NCBI GenBank assembly: GCA_033032175.1
Contig: CM065318.1
Coordinates: forward strand, 5,704,001 to 5,768,000
Reading direction: 5' to 3'
DNA from: Saturnia japonica
Lineage: Eukaryota; Arthropoda; Insecta; Lepidoptera; Saturniidae
DNA length: 64,000 nt
Below are positions 1-11,900 of this stretch, piece by piece; the first letter of the stretch is position 1; every line of letters begins with the position of its first letter. The notes under the pieces are model-generated. The model was not told where the DNA came from, made no database searches, and saw only the letters and a program-made list of their open reading frames with translations. The position numbers and the translations under genes are program-made.

Positions 1-258
1 CCTAGAGGCTGGGAAATGTTATATGTATGTGTTAGTTTAGCTCAAATTTTCTACAGATAGGGAATTAGTCAGTTCGCGACTTTTTCACAATCGCGGTAAC
101 AGCCCAAGCCGACGTCCGGCCACTTTGGCACCTTTGTGCGTATGTTGCTCACGCTTTCGCGGCTGAATGCCTTAAGCGTTCGCGTCCAAGCCTGGTGAAG
201 CTGTCAAAACCATCAGTGGCTCTATTTCTTTAGGGCCCCTTAGGTTAACAAAAAAAAA
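1..258 (+). repeat. Non-LTR retrotransposon 3' tail, copy A
   Basis: Ends in a poly(A) run at 249-260. It matches the segment near 15030-15265, sharing the order 'gcgac-ttttcgcattcgcg', 'cggccactctggcaccct', 'gtgaagctgt..aa' and 'agggccc'. The shared poly(A) end indicates plus orientation. The left part lies outside the window. Confidence 0.6.
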
Positions 259-416
259 AACAACTATAATTTTCTTTTGATTTATCGTATTCAGAGATTA
301 GTCAGTGTATATACAGTAATATAGCGGGGTGGTAGGGATCGCGACCACCATACATAGTGTTAAACACATGTATGATTTTCTTTTGATTTGTCGTGTTCCG
401 AGGTCAGTCCGTGTAT

Positions 417-1066
417 ATCTATACTATTAATAATTTAGTAAAGCGGACGAGTTTTTTTATTTGTTTGTTTAAACACGGTAATCTCTGGACAACTGGTAGC
501 AGTCGGATTCGAAAAATTCTTTTTGTATATGATAGCCAGATTCCCGAAGAATAGTATAGGCTATCTGGAACTAAGCTGAACCTCTCAGCTAGCCTTAAAT
601 AATGATTTTTGTTTAAGTAAGTCGAAGTGAAAGTGTTCCCGAACTGCTTTATCCGCATGCGCTGGCGTAATGGTTAGTGATACGTAAATACAATACTCTA
701 CAAAAATATTGTTCTTTAGTATATCTAACAAAAGTCTCCGGTAACATATGCCTATTTCTTAATAGCATAAGCCACAATAAGGTATTTTGCGTGTTTTTAT
801 GTTGAAGATTAAAAATTGATTTCGAGCTTTATTTTTAGGCTTATTATATTAATCCTTACGAACCAAAGTTATTTCACCATAAAGACAATTTTTTTTTTTT
901 TTATAGTATTTAATTAGGACACATAGTTTAGGAGAAAATGAAAAATTAAAATACATAATTTGTACTTGCGAGAAGTGATAACAATTATGATTACACGGGT
1001 CCGTCGCGTTGGCGGCGTGGTATTTGTTGGATAAAAACTCGGGTGAAACCGAGGGGCACAGCTAGT
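417..1066 (-). repeat. Lepidopteran-type 'ctagctgtgcc' interspersed repeat, near full length
   Basis: Reverse-complement relative of 36226-36840. Both run from a ctagctgtgcc-like start (here at 1053-1066, inverted) to a 'ttagtatagat' end (here at 417-430, inverted), and share blocks such as 'gcaagtacaaattat' and 'attagcgtg..aaac'. It holds a 79-codon open frame that is part of the repeat, not a gene. Confidence 0.6.
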
Positions 1067-1292
1067 TATGAATAAGTTAAGTATACTATTGGCCTCGGTG
1101 TTTGAATTTGATGATTGAGATGATATTACCAACTGAGCTTGTCTTGCATACAGCCGCTTCGTTCTTTCCGACTCCTCGAATAGAATTGGATAGGCCAATT
1201 CATTTTTTGATTTTTGACATTTTTTGCCACTCATCTGAAAAAAAAAAAACAATAAAGCCTTAAAAGCCAGTGCATCGTTTTTAATGTTGTAC

Positions 1293-2035
1293 TTAGGTTA
1301 TTCCAAAATTGTTAGCCACAGATTAAATACAATCTCTTTTTTCTTGAAACGATATATTTTTAAAGATTATTAGTCACTCTTGTTTGCTGTAATGGACATC
1401 TCGTGGAAAGCTTTTCGGCCTATGATTTTTTATGATTATAAACGAGGGTTAACCTTCAAGGAATCTCACGAAAATTTACAAACTACATTTGGGGAGTCTG
1501 CTCCTGTATTAGCAACAGTTACTTATTGGATTCGTGAATTTAAACATGGTCAAAAGAACCCTAATGATGACCCTAAACCCGGCCGGCCCACAACTGCAGT
1601 AAGTCATGAAAATGTCATCAGGGTAGAGTGGCTATTGCGGGAGATTCAGGCTGAGCTGAAGATTAGATCATATGCAGTTTCCACCATCCTACATTGACAT
1701 CTTAAAGTCAGGAAGCTTGCGTCGCGATGGAAACCTCATTCTCTCACCGAAGAGCAAAAATCCTCTCGTGTTGGTGCAAATTTATGCTAGAAAAGTTTAA
1801 AGGAGGAACTTCGCAAAACGTATCCTACATCCTTACAACTGACGAAACATGGATCTAGAGCTGCTACAACCATGGACTATTTAAATACTTCGGGGGTACA
1901 AATATTACTCCATCCTCCGTAAAGCCCAGATCTATCTCCATGTGATTTTTTTTATTTCTCACGGTAAAAAGCAGCTACGTGGGTGAAATTTAACACTGCA
2001 GAGGAGGACGTCGAAGAATTTAATTAAAATACATT
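1293..2035 (+). pseudogene. Mariner transposase relic
   Basis: Frame 1380-1697 gives an N-terminal mariner domain: helix-turn-helix region (FKESHENLQTTFGESAP..VTYWIREF), then a GRP linker and a second HTH part. It is followed by frame-broken remnants (H-S-L-T-E-E-Q-K; P-P..S-P-D-L-S-P-C-D-F-F-L). A TTAGGTTATTCC-like 5' terminus at 1293 fits mariner ends. The 3' terminus was not found. Multiple stops and frameshifts show it is dead. Confidence 0.75.
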
Positions 2036-2321
2036 TAATTATTATAAAGCAAATTATATTCAAATCTTTCTCTGTCTGTATGTAACCACATCAACACCGT
2101 CTAGGGATATTTCGTGTAGTTCTTAAACTCAAAAAATACTGGCCGGTTTTAAAATCTTTTGAAGGAAGCTTATTTTGTAGGCCTTCCTAATTTTAATTAG
2201 AAAAAAATTAATATTAAAAATAAAGGATTTGAGCGGCATAACTTTAGCGAAATTCAAAGGTTTCTGTTAGCGATGCCTAGATGTTGAGGCTCAGTAGTTA
2301 GGAGACAGTCATAGTAATACT

Positions 2322-2798
2322 TATACCATTTCCATTTCTTCATTTTCTCGATGACAGTTCCTGTGAAAACTTGAACGAGCGTTTTTTTTACATTATGTAT
2401 GCATTATTTTATAAAAATATGACGTTTACACACGTACAAAGGTTATACCAGAGTCGGAGAAACTGATAGGGATGGAGCTATATCGATAAACGTAACACGA
2501 TAACAGACCCGATATTTTTTAAACTAAACTACTGCCGGATACTTTTGTACAAATTTATTAACTAATATTATATTTCATTACAAGATATTACACGTATTAA
2601 TTCTTGATTGATAATGCCAACTTCTTCAAAATTCTCGAAGCTGTTGTAAAATAAGTAGGTATAGGTAGGTACTCGACAATGAAACGAAATAATTATAACG
2701 ACAGTTAATTTTTATTTATTTATTTGAATCAAAATCTGTTTGTTCAAAATACAAATTAGAACTGTCATCGAGAAAATAAAGAAATGGAAATAGTATAG
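2322..2798. repeat. MITE-like element with ~39-bp inverted ends
   Basis: 2322-2360 and 2759-2798 are near-perfect inverted copies (core TTTCCATTTCTTCATTTTCT, one mismatch, then CGATGACAGTTC). The interior is about 400 bp, AT-rich, with no coding potential. No clear target duplication was seen. Confidence 0.6.
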
Positions 2799-2879
2799 AT
2801 GAAGGTACGATTGCTAGGGCTTATAAGAGAATAATTAGGTACACAATCATTGATTAAAAGTTTGAAGAACATAGATATA

Positions 2880-3089
2880 GAGTATATAGGTATGTACGAG
2901 GGGAGGTCCAAAAGTTCGTGAAATGGAAGGGTTTCAAATAAAATGAAACAATAAATCTATTTTTCCTTTTCAATATAATCACCCTTAAGCTGATTAGAAA
3001 CCAGGTGACTTCAAGGAGATAGGATATGACTGAATACAATAAGACTAATATTTCTGTATAGTAATTTGTAAAATAAACAAACCACATAC
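2880..3089. other. Non-coding stretch with an isolated mariner-end-like motif
   Basis: The motif 'aggggaggtccaaaagttcg' (2898-2917) resembles one end of a mariner-type element. No partner end or transposase was found. The 77-codon minus-strand frame here has no recognisable content. Confidence 0.3.
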
Positions 3090-3091
3090 AC

Positions 3092-3270
3092 TTTTGTCAG
3101 TACTTACGTATTAACGCCCCCGCAGCAAGTTTACCCATGACGGGTTTCACCATGTTAAAAAAAAAGTTTTCAGAATTCAAAACAAAAAAGTAGTAAATCG
3201 GATTTCGGTGGCAAATGGGCCGATATAACTTCTGCTGCGGTGGATTTAATACGCAAGTACCCTTTTGTCT
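3092..3270. repeat. Short hairpin element (~180 bp)
   Basis: Arms at about 3101-3129 (tacttacgtattaacgcccc then cgcagcaag) and 3229-3260 are inverted copies with a few mismatches; 'cttttgtc' flanks the structure on both sides as a direct repeat. Confidence 0.45.
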
Positions 3271-4095
3271 ATCCATACAAGTAATGCAAGTGCATTTTGC
3301 TCATAAGTTTTTGAAATGCCTTTTGATTAATACATTTCAACATTGTTTTGTTGTATCAAAGATTTAGTTAATGTTTATGTTGTTGATGATGAATTGTTAC
3401 GTACCTTTCCATTGTTACGCTGTCCTTTTGCATAACCTTTACCGAAACTTTGAGCACCCGTGACCGATTCCAGTGTCTCACCATATAACTCTTTATACAG
3501 CACACTATAACAAATTATATGTATACGCTTTAGTTAATCTTAATTCAAGGATGGTAGACGTACCCGGTTTCAGAGTACCCGATAAAAGTTATGCTGGTGC
3601 TGGTACACAATAGCACCCTCTTTCAATATCAATCAAGGACGTTTTATTAACCGATAAGCTAAAAAAGGTCATCCAGGGCAGCACCGACGAGTTCTACCGA
3701 CTTTTTTTTAATACCAATTTTAGAGAAAGATTTAAATAGCATTTTGAGAAAATTTCAGATCCGTATTTTCCTTTATTAATGTTTTATTGCTTAGACAAGT
3801 CAGTTCTTTCGAAATAATCGAACCATATATCGATCTTGTGAAATGCAACTCTTATTGTGTTTAGGATCTTTGAAAATCGCCCACCGCTAGATCAAAGCAC
3901 ATAAATAGGAACAGACATTTATAAAAGGACAAGGATCATCTTCCGCTTTTTTTATGGTTACACGAAATGCACAAGGTTTTTTTTAAATTCTACGTTTTTC
4001 GAAGTCTTATTGTCGACAATATCGACGAGCGAGCGATAGAAAAGTTACTGACAATCTTGGACACTCCGTAGAATGAAAACGTTGTAATTGCGTAA
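3271..4095. other. Intergenic, nothing recognised
   Basis: AT-rich DNA with no coding frame above 60 codons and no repeat partner that I could find within this window. Confidence 0.4.
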
Positions 4096-5474
4096 TACTT
4101 TCAGTCAAAAAAGTATCGGGAATTAATGATTTGTTTATTGTTCCAAATTATTATTTTTTTGTTTTTCGTTGTTAGATTTGCATAACTGTTTTTCATTTTA
4201 GTGCGGAGTTTCAGTTGCATCTATTAATTGGATTAAATACAGTGCTGTTTTAATTAGATCATATCTAGTGTGTATTGCGAATTTTATAATGAACAAAAAC
4301 ATCGAACAAAGAGTTTGTCTTAAGTTTTGCATCGCCAATGGAAGTTCGTGTTCGGAGACACTGTAAATGTTACAAAAGGCTTACTTACGGTGTGTACTTT
4401 ATGTGTTTTTTCTGACTGACTATATTGTTAGCCATAAGGGCCCTGGAGCCTAAGACGGCTTTTACAGCTTCACCGTAACTTAAATCGACATTATCAAAAA
4501 CACGTGCTTATGAGTGGAGTGGTACGAAGCGTTCAAAAGCCATGGAGATATTATGCTAGAAGATTTGCCTCGCCCTGGTAGGCCATTAATGTCTTCAACT
4601 GAAGTTAACATCGCAAAAGTGAAAGAAATAGTGACAGAAAATCCTCATTCATGTTTGAGAGAGATAGCCGCTGAACTGTCTGTGTCTCACGAGTCGATCC
4701 GTATCATTTTAAATAATCACTTGGGCATGAAACATGTTGCCGCTCCGCTAGTCCCAAAAGACCTGAATTCTCTACAAAAACTCAATCGCATAAGAGTCGC
4801 TGAGGACCCAAAATTCATGAAACGCATTGTTACTGGTGACGAGACGTGTTACGAGTTTGACATGTAAACTAGTCAACAAGCTTCGAAGTGGCGCCTTCCA
4901 ACAGAACCGAAACCGAAAAAACCAAGCCTAAGTCGATCAAAAGTCAAAGTCATGTTTCAAGCTTTCTTTGACTATCGCGGTGTTTTGTATTCGAAATTCT
5001 TACCAGAAGGTCAAACGGTAAATAAGGTATATTCTTTGAGCGTTATGCGGCGATAAAGAGAGTAATTTCTAAGAAAAAGGTCAGATTTGTGGATAGAAAA
5101 TTCTTGGATTTTGCACCACGATAATACGCCTGCGAAAGCCATCATTGTGAATAAATTTTGACCAAAAAATCATTAAATACCATCGAACAACCACCTTATT
5201 CACCAGATATGGCTCTAGCCGACTTCTGTCTTTTTCTTAAACTCAAATTACCACTTCGTGGCACCCGTTTTCATTCGGTAGAAGACATAAAGGAGAATTC
5301 GCGATGAAAACTAAATTTAATTCCAAAAAAGCTTTGAAAAAATGTTTTAGTGATCAGTTTATTCGTTGGCGTAAGTGTATCGTTTCTGAAGGAGCATACT
5401 TTGAAGGCGATAAAATAAATTTGGATGAATATGTGTATTATTGATCTTTTCCCGGTACTTTTTTGACAGAGTTA
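4096..5474 (+). mobile_element. Degenerate DD34D-type mariner with recognisable terminal repeats
   Basis: Ends are inverted copies: gtcaaaaaagtatcggga at 4104-4121 and its complement (one mismatch in the core) at 5449-5466; TA dinucleotides lie at 4096-4097 and 5473-5474. The transposase starts M-N-K-N-I-E-Q-R near 4290. The best open part is 4514-4867 (PRPGRP linker, LREIAAELSVSHESI HTH, RIVTGDETCYEF with the first catalytic Asp). Later frames give KVKVMFQAFFDYRG, ILHHDNTPAKA and PPYSPDMALADFCLF, the second and third Asp regions. Several stops and frameshifts, plus a missing segment before the first Asp, make it non-functional. Confidence 0.85.
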
Positions 5475-5930
5475 TTTATAACATGTACATGCCGACGTGA
5501 ACGTAAATTATACACACGTACGTGACGTAGATGTAGTGGTGTGCGTGCGATCAACCAAATTTACGGTACTCAAATAAATTACGGTCGAACATGTATTCTA
5601 ATAAAATTTAAACCCTTATACCGATGTTATAAAAATCGATATATCGCGTTTAAACTGATTATTTATGTCTTTTGATTTATTTTTTAAAGTCGAGATTTGT
5701 CCTAAAAATACAAGTTTTAAAATAAGCAGGTTTTTTAAAAATATTTTTGTAATATCTAAACACTTTCCCTTCACATGTTTTTAAATAATTAACAAAAACG
5801 AGATCATGCATTTAAGTTTTAAACTTGCATCATACAAGAGCAAAAGCGGCGGGGGCTATCAATATCTGATATTAGTACAAACCAACAGCTATTCTATAGT
5901 GTACTTTTTATTTTGTGGCCTTACCACAGA
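5475..5930. other. 3' flank of the minus-strand gene, nothing recognised
   Basis: AT-rich; holds only the AATAAA (5907-5912, minus strand) serving the gene to the right. Confidence 0.4.
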
Positions 5931-8900
5931 CTAATGCTTCACATACCTCAACTGCTTCTGTTGTTCCAACATCTTCTTTCTGGAGCGGCGGCACTTGAAG
6001 ATTTTTCGTTTACGTGTCTTGTCTCCTTCACGTTTTTCAATAAATTCACTAACAAGCTTTGCATGTTTGGCGTCGCTCACACTAACAATTACAACAAAAA
6101 ATGTATTACATATTTACTTAGAATTTTATTGTATTTAAAGTTACTTAGTTCATCTATATATAAATTATATCACTACACATTTTTCATCAAATTTTTAGGC
6201 ATTCATTTAAAAAAATATACAGTTTACATTCAAACTAAAAAATGTACCTTGCATTTTCTCTCTTGTCTGTATTTTTAAGAAGCTTCTCCTTGGTGTTAAA
6301 CCATCTTTTCTCTTCCTCAGATGAATAGTCTTCTTCTTCTTTCTCTATTTTCACTCTTTCACGTGTTAAATAAGTTCTAGTTGGAAGAGTTTTCTAAAAA
6401 AAAATATATATAAAGATCTCCTGGAAGTCAAATTTTGCTGCTAGTTTGGAGCTGCCTGAGTTTGGAAAATATGTTATTTGTGAGTGTGTTGATAATTTTT
6501 ATATTCTTTTATCTTTTCCGAAGAAATATTGTACATTTTTTATAAGTTATAATTCATTCAACGTGTTAGTAGGGTAAAATTGGGAGTTCCTCGCCCATAA
6601 TTTGATAAAGTTAGACATCAAAGATAATAATGTAAACTTATTTTATAAGAATTAAAATTATGTTTATTGTAGTCATTAAAATTATTTATACATAGTAAAA
6701 AAGTCTCTAAAATGAATTTATATTATTATTATTTATGGGTAACTTCACCATTTTGTTGATAAAGGGGAAAAGTTGTTGGAGTTCTTTTTTTGTTGTTACA
6801 TCAAAGAAGTGTAACTTCTTGTCAGTAAATAAGTACTTTTTTTTTTATGTTAGCTTATGTGTATTCAAAACTTTTTAAACTTCTTTCTAGGGCTTTCATA
6901 TTGAAGAATTATCATGCAATAAAGTGTAAAACAATTATTTTATGTACTGAGCCCACGGCTTCGCTCGCTTGAACGTCAGAAAAACGCGAAAATCTCAGTT
7001 TCTTAAAAAAATTTATCGAATTAAGTTATTGTGGTTATTTTTATATAGATAAAGTCTCTGGGGATTTAAAAAAAAATCAGAATCTATCCAGTAGTTTTTG
7101 GGTGATGCGCACAAAATGGTAAACCTGAATCATTTATATAAATAGACTGAAAATAATATTATACATAAAATATCATACCTGCTTCTTTTTTGTTACAGAA
7201 TCTTTATTTGGTATATAAACATCGTTGTTAAATGACACTGGTCCGTTGAGTAACGACAATTCCTTGTTCATCACCTTATCGGCAGTAAGCATCAACTCGG
7301 AATTATCTTTCACTGTTAAATTTTTTTTAGATTTAGGACCAGGACGTCCCTTTGGTTGCACAACATGTTCTGACGGTTCTTCCTTTATTTTGTCTATATT
7401 AGTTCCATCATCACTGTCATTATCATTCATGAGAGAGTCCTTAGCTATGTTGTTCTCAGGAGTTTTCAGTGGCAGCTAGATACAAAAGGTTATTTGTTAT
7501 GTAATGTGGAGTTAACGGACCTAATATGCTTTGTTTGGATAATCATTAACAATCATTTACTTTTACAATATAATTTTACAGGTACTCACCAGTGACAATG
7601 GTTGGTCGTCCTTATCGGTATCTTCGTCTTCTGAAGGCGTTAACTCATCGAAATATTCCGATTCATCGCCATTTACTTCTTCGTTGTTGGTTTCAGAAGG
7701 AACAGATTGTAATGTTTCTTGTTCCGTTATGACTTTGCGCTTTATTGTATTTATAGGTTTATTATTGTCTCTAATATATTTCTTCAATGAATTAAGGTTT
7801 GTCAATCTAAAAGTTAAGGCTTTATATTAGTGAATCTTTGCGTGCTTAATAGAATTTGGAATTTTCTTAGGATGCAAATTACTGTAATAATGTTAAGAAT
7901 TCGAAGATTAAACTGACAAGTATAAACATACTGAGTCTCAATTATACAGTAGCACTTTGATGCTAATATTTTAACTGTGTTATGATTGGTGGAATATGTG
8001 GTAGTACCGGTCACAGATGTAAAGTTCAACTACGGAAGCACAATCATCACACCAATTTGATTGATAAAGCACTAATGCTTGCGTTATTGAGTATCAGTAC
8101 GAACAGTATGTGTGAAAACATGTATTGGTACATGAGACATTCCAAATCACTTCTTAATTGTAACAACATATTATTGAGTGACCTCAGTTAAGGCTGTGGA
8201 TACTTTGAGATTAGTTATTTACATCAGGTGGAATGAATGCCTGCTTCCTGCGGTGGAAACTTTCATGCAAGAAATATTAAAATGTGATATATCGTTTTTT
8301 TAATAACCCCTGAGTAATGAAAGAGTACTAAAAATTTTGTTAGTCTCCTAATTTATAACATTAGTTTATAGAACAGTAGTAATAATAAATGGAAATGGAT
8401 TTAGAAAATCAAACTCTAAGGGGATAAGATACACTTAATTTTTTTTATTGAACATGATCAGGGTACTAATGGAAGTTAGATTTGTGAAATTTGTAAAAAG
8501 GCCTAATAACTATTATATCTAGTACATTTACTAAAAAAAAAACATTATTATTAGATATTATAAGATAATACAATTTGCATTTGGTCTATACTATTGATTA
8601 ATTATCATGCAATTTAATCTTAAAGTAAAAAAGCCCTGTGACCAGTATTGGTGTGCAGAGGGAACTATCAGATAGTTTACTTAAATTTACTAATATATAA
8701 ATAATAATAACCTGTCAATTTCCAGGTCTTCTACATGTCTATCCATTATATCTTGATATTGTATATACGTTGTCACAAAGGTTTCTGGTAATTTTTCCAA
8801 AATAATTTTTACATTTTGAACCAATTTACTATCATTGCAATCTATTTTATAACATTTCCATCCGTGACGGTCAATAAATTCAGTGTTCTCATTATTTTCA

Positions 8901-11900
8901 TTCACTGAGTCTTGTACATCTTTAGTAAATGGTTTTTGTTTAGGGTCAATAAAGGTGGTTGATTTTTCATCAGATTTATTACTAAAGAAATCATCAAATA
9001 TAGGCATTATTGGTTCACATTCTAAAAGCTCTACAGGGCTGTCGTAATTTATAACAGAAGAATGAGATTCCTTTGGGGTATTGACAATATATTCCTCTGT
9101 TCTTTCACTTGCAGTTTCTTTGGTGACTTTATTTGAAAGAACCTTATCTGTCAAATACTGTAAGTTTCCAGAGATTTCAGTTTGCTCAGATTCATTACTT
9201 CCTTTGAATATTTCATCATTATTTGGAGCTATTCTACTTTTTTCAGTGTTTTTTTGAGTTGAGTCAACATCATTACATTGTATTTCACTATTATTTGCAT
9301 CAACCGTCGATTTTGTTTTAAATTTTTTGTTATCTTCAATTTGTTTAAGGTTCATATTTAAACCTCCTTCACCTTCAGATTCCGAGGAAGCAAGTTCTTT
9401 CTCCTTTTGTCTAATTTTATCTCTCATTCTTGTAGTCATAGTAGTAAGGTCATTATTACTTTGAGATTTTTCTGGTTCTTTAATTAATGGTAACGCATTT
9501 TTATTAAGCACTTTTAAAGCTTTTCGTTTAGTTTTACGTTTGTCAATTTTTTTTCTACCTGTTTTTGTATTTGCATTGTCATCATCAGAGTTACTTTCCA
9601 TGAGACAATTTTTTGCATTTTCTACATGCAATGCTTTGTATGTCTGTGGAATTAACAAACTATCAAAACTGTCAAGTTCTGAATCAAAATCAGGTTCATG
9701 AAATCCAGAGACTCTTAAAATACTTTGACTAAAGACTTCACCATTTTCATAAATACTTTGTGAGGTAATTAATTTGTTAGAACTTAAAAACTCTTCAAAT
9801 ACAGTAGCATCATAACTAGAGCTGTTACAAGTCAAAATACAATCATCATTAGCAACAGAACATTCTGGTTCAGACTTAGGAACAACATTTTCAGGAATAA
9901 TAGTCATTTCGTCAAGACCAGGCATATATTCAGTTTTTATAATTGAAAGATCAACTATGTTTGAAGAAATTTCTTCAATCTGCTCAAGTTTTACCTGAAT
10001 TGCTGCCTCCCTTTCGATTTCTTCGGATTCTTGACTATTTTCGGTATTTTTTGTTGTAAGAGTAATACCAGACTTGAACTCTTTCATTTGTACTTGTGAA
10101 ACCCAACTAGTACCTTCTAATAAATTATATTCTGAATCATGAATATTGGTTTCAAATTCATGATTGCTAAAAATGGAATTATCATCTTCATAATTCTCTA
10201 AATCATCAGGGTTATCTTGATTATCTAAAGACACTGTATTTAAATTTAGAAATGCTTCTTCTGTTAATGTATTTATTGAATTAATATTACAAAATTCAGA
10301 GACCGTATTATCTTCAGGAATATTAGTAAACACTGTAATATCTTGATCATAGTTGCATACCTCTTGTTTATCATACAATTGGTAATTATCTATGTTTAAC
10401 AAATGCACAATACTTTTGAAAGCAATATGTTGTAATGATTTTGGTAATAATTTTCTGCATTTTTTAGATTTACTGCCAATAGAGGACAACATGTGATCTT
10501 CACATGATAGGATTTTTTGTAAAAAATTGACACAAAGAGTAAAAAGAGATTTTATTTCAGTTACACCATTTTGAACATTGGAGGGAATAACTGATAAATT
10601 CTCAGGGATGTTGTCATCTTCATTGATTTTTTTTATCTCAGTTTTATATTGAAAATTGTTATCAAAATTATATTGATATTGTGGCTCTGGAGATATATCA
10701 GTATGGAATAACAGTGTTTTAATTCTTTTGTAACATAATTGTGTTAACAATGGTATGGTGACAGGTGTACAAACATTAAAGGCAACTTTTTTAAGTGATT
10801 CTTCTTCATCTTCATATAAATAAGTACTGTACAATGTTTTCAGTGATAGTTGTATTAAAGTTTCTGGTTTTCTTGTCAATTTTCTGTCTGCAAGTTGACA
10901 GGTACCTGGATCATTATTGGATGTTATACCATCAGATCTTTGAATACATATATGATTTTGTAGTATTTGTATACATAGTGCAAGCAATGTTTTTGGGTTG
11001 GATATCCTAGTGACAGCAATTGCACTTTTCACAGCATTTACAAGGTTTACATCAGAAATAACATCATTATGCTCAGTGGTATGCACAGCAAATTCTTCTA
11101 CTACTGTTACATTTTGATTGTCACAGTGATTAATATCAGGTTTAATAACAAAATAATTACATATGCAATCATTATTTAGAGTAAGCCAGTCTTGGGATGT
11201 AAATTGTGCACATATTGTCAGCATTTTCTGGTAATTATATTTGTCAAAGAAATCACTTACCATTTCCAGTGTAACATATTTATGATCTGGAGGTTTTTTA
11301 TTTCGGCTGTCCTGGGCTAAAAAAGACTGAGTTGGTTTAACTTTTTTTACCATCACTGAGTCATTGATCCAAACTGTGTTTCTTCCTTTGATATTAAGCT
11401 TTTTTTCTTCATTAGGTTTCTTAGCAATCTTAATTGATAATTCTTTATTGAGAAAAACAGTTTTAGGATTAAATTTTTGTAATGTTTCTGCCGTTTTATA
11501 GGATTTTATTGGTGTCACTGGTTCTTCAACAATTTCACAGTCACTATCGCTATCTATCACAGTTGGCAGCAATTGTACAGGTTCTTCTCTACAATGGGTT
11601 AATTTGTTTTCATGAAGAAATAGTTCATATTGTTGTGATAAATCTTCCTCCATCTGCATCAGATTATGTTTTGCTAGTTTAAATAATAAGAATGTCTTTT
11701 TTACACAATAATCTGTTTTAAAGGTATCTGTAACATTTTCAATATTTATTTTCTTTTTAATAAAATCATTTGATTTCTGTGTCATAAGTTGTCCTAGTTC
11801 TGCTGTAGTTTTGACAATACTTTTTAAGAATTCACACGCCTTTTTAGATTGTTCTGAGGTTAAAGGCACATTTTCTTTTAATGGGATGTCATATCTAGTA

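Noticed and set aside
5913..6278. 121-codon plus-strand frame
   Set aside because: Antisense to the last two exons of the minus-strand gene and their intron; no recognisable domain.
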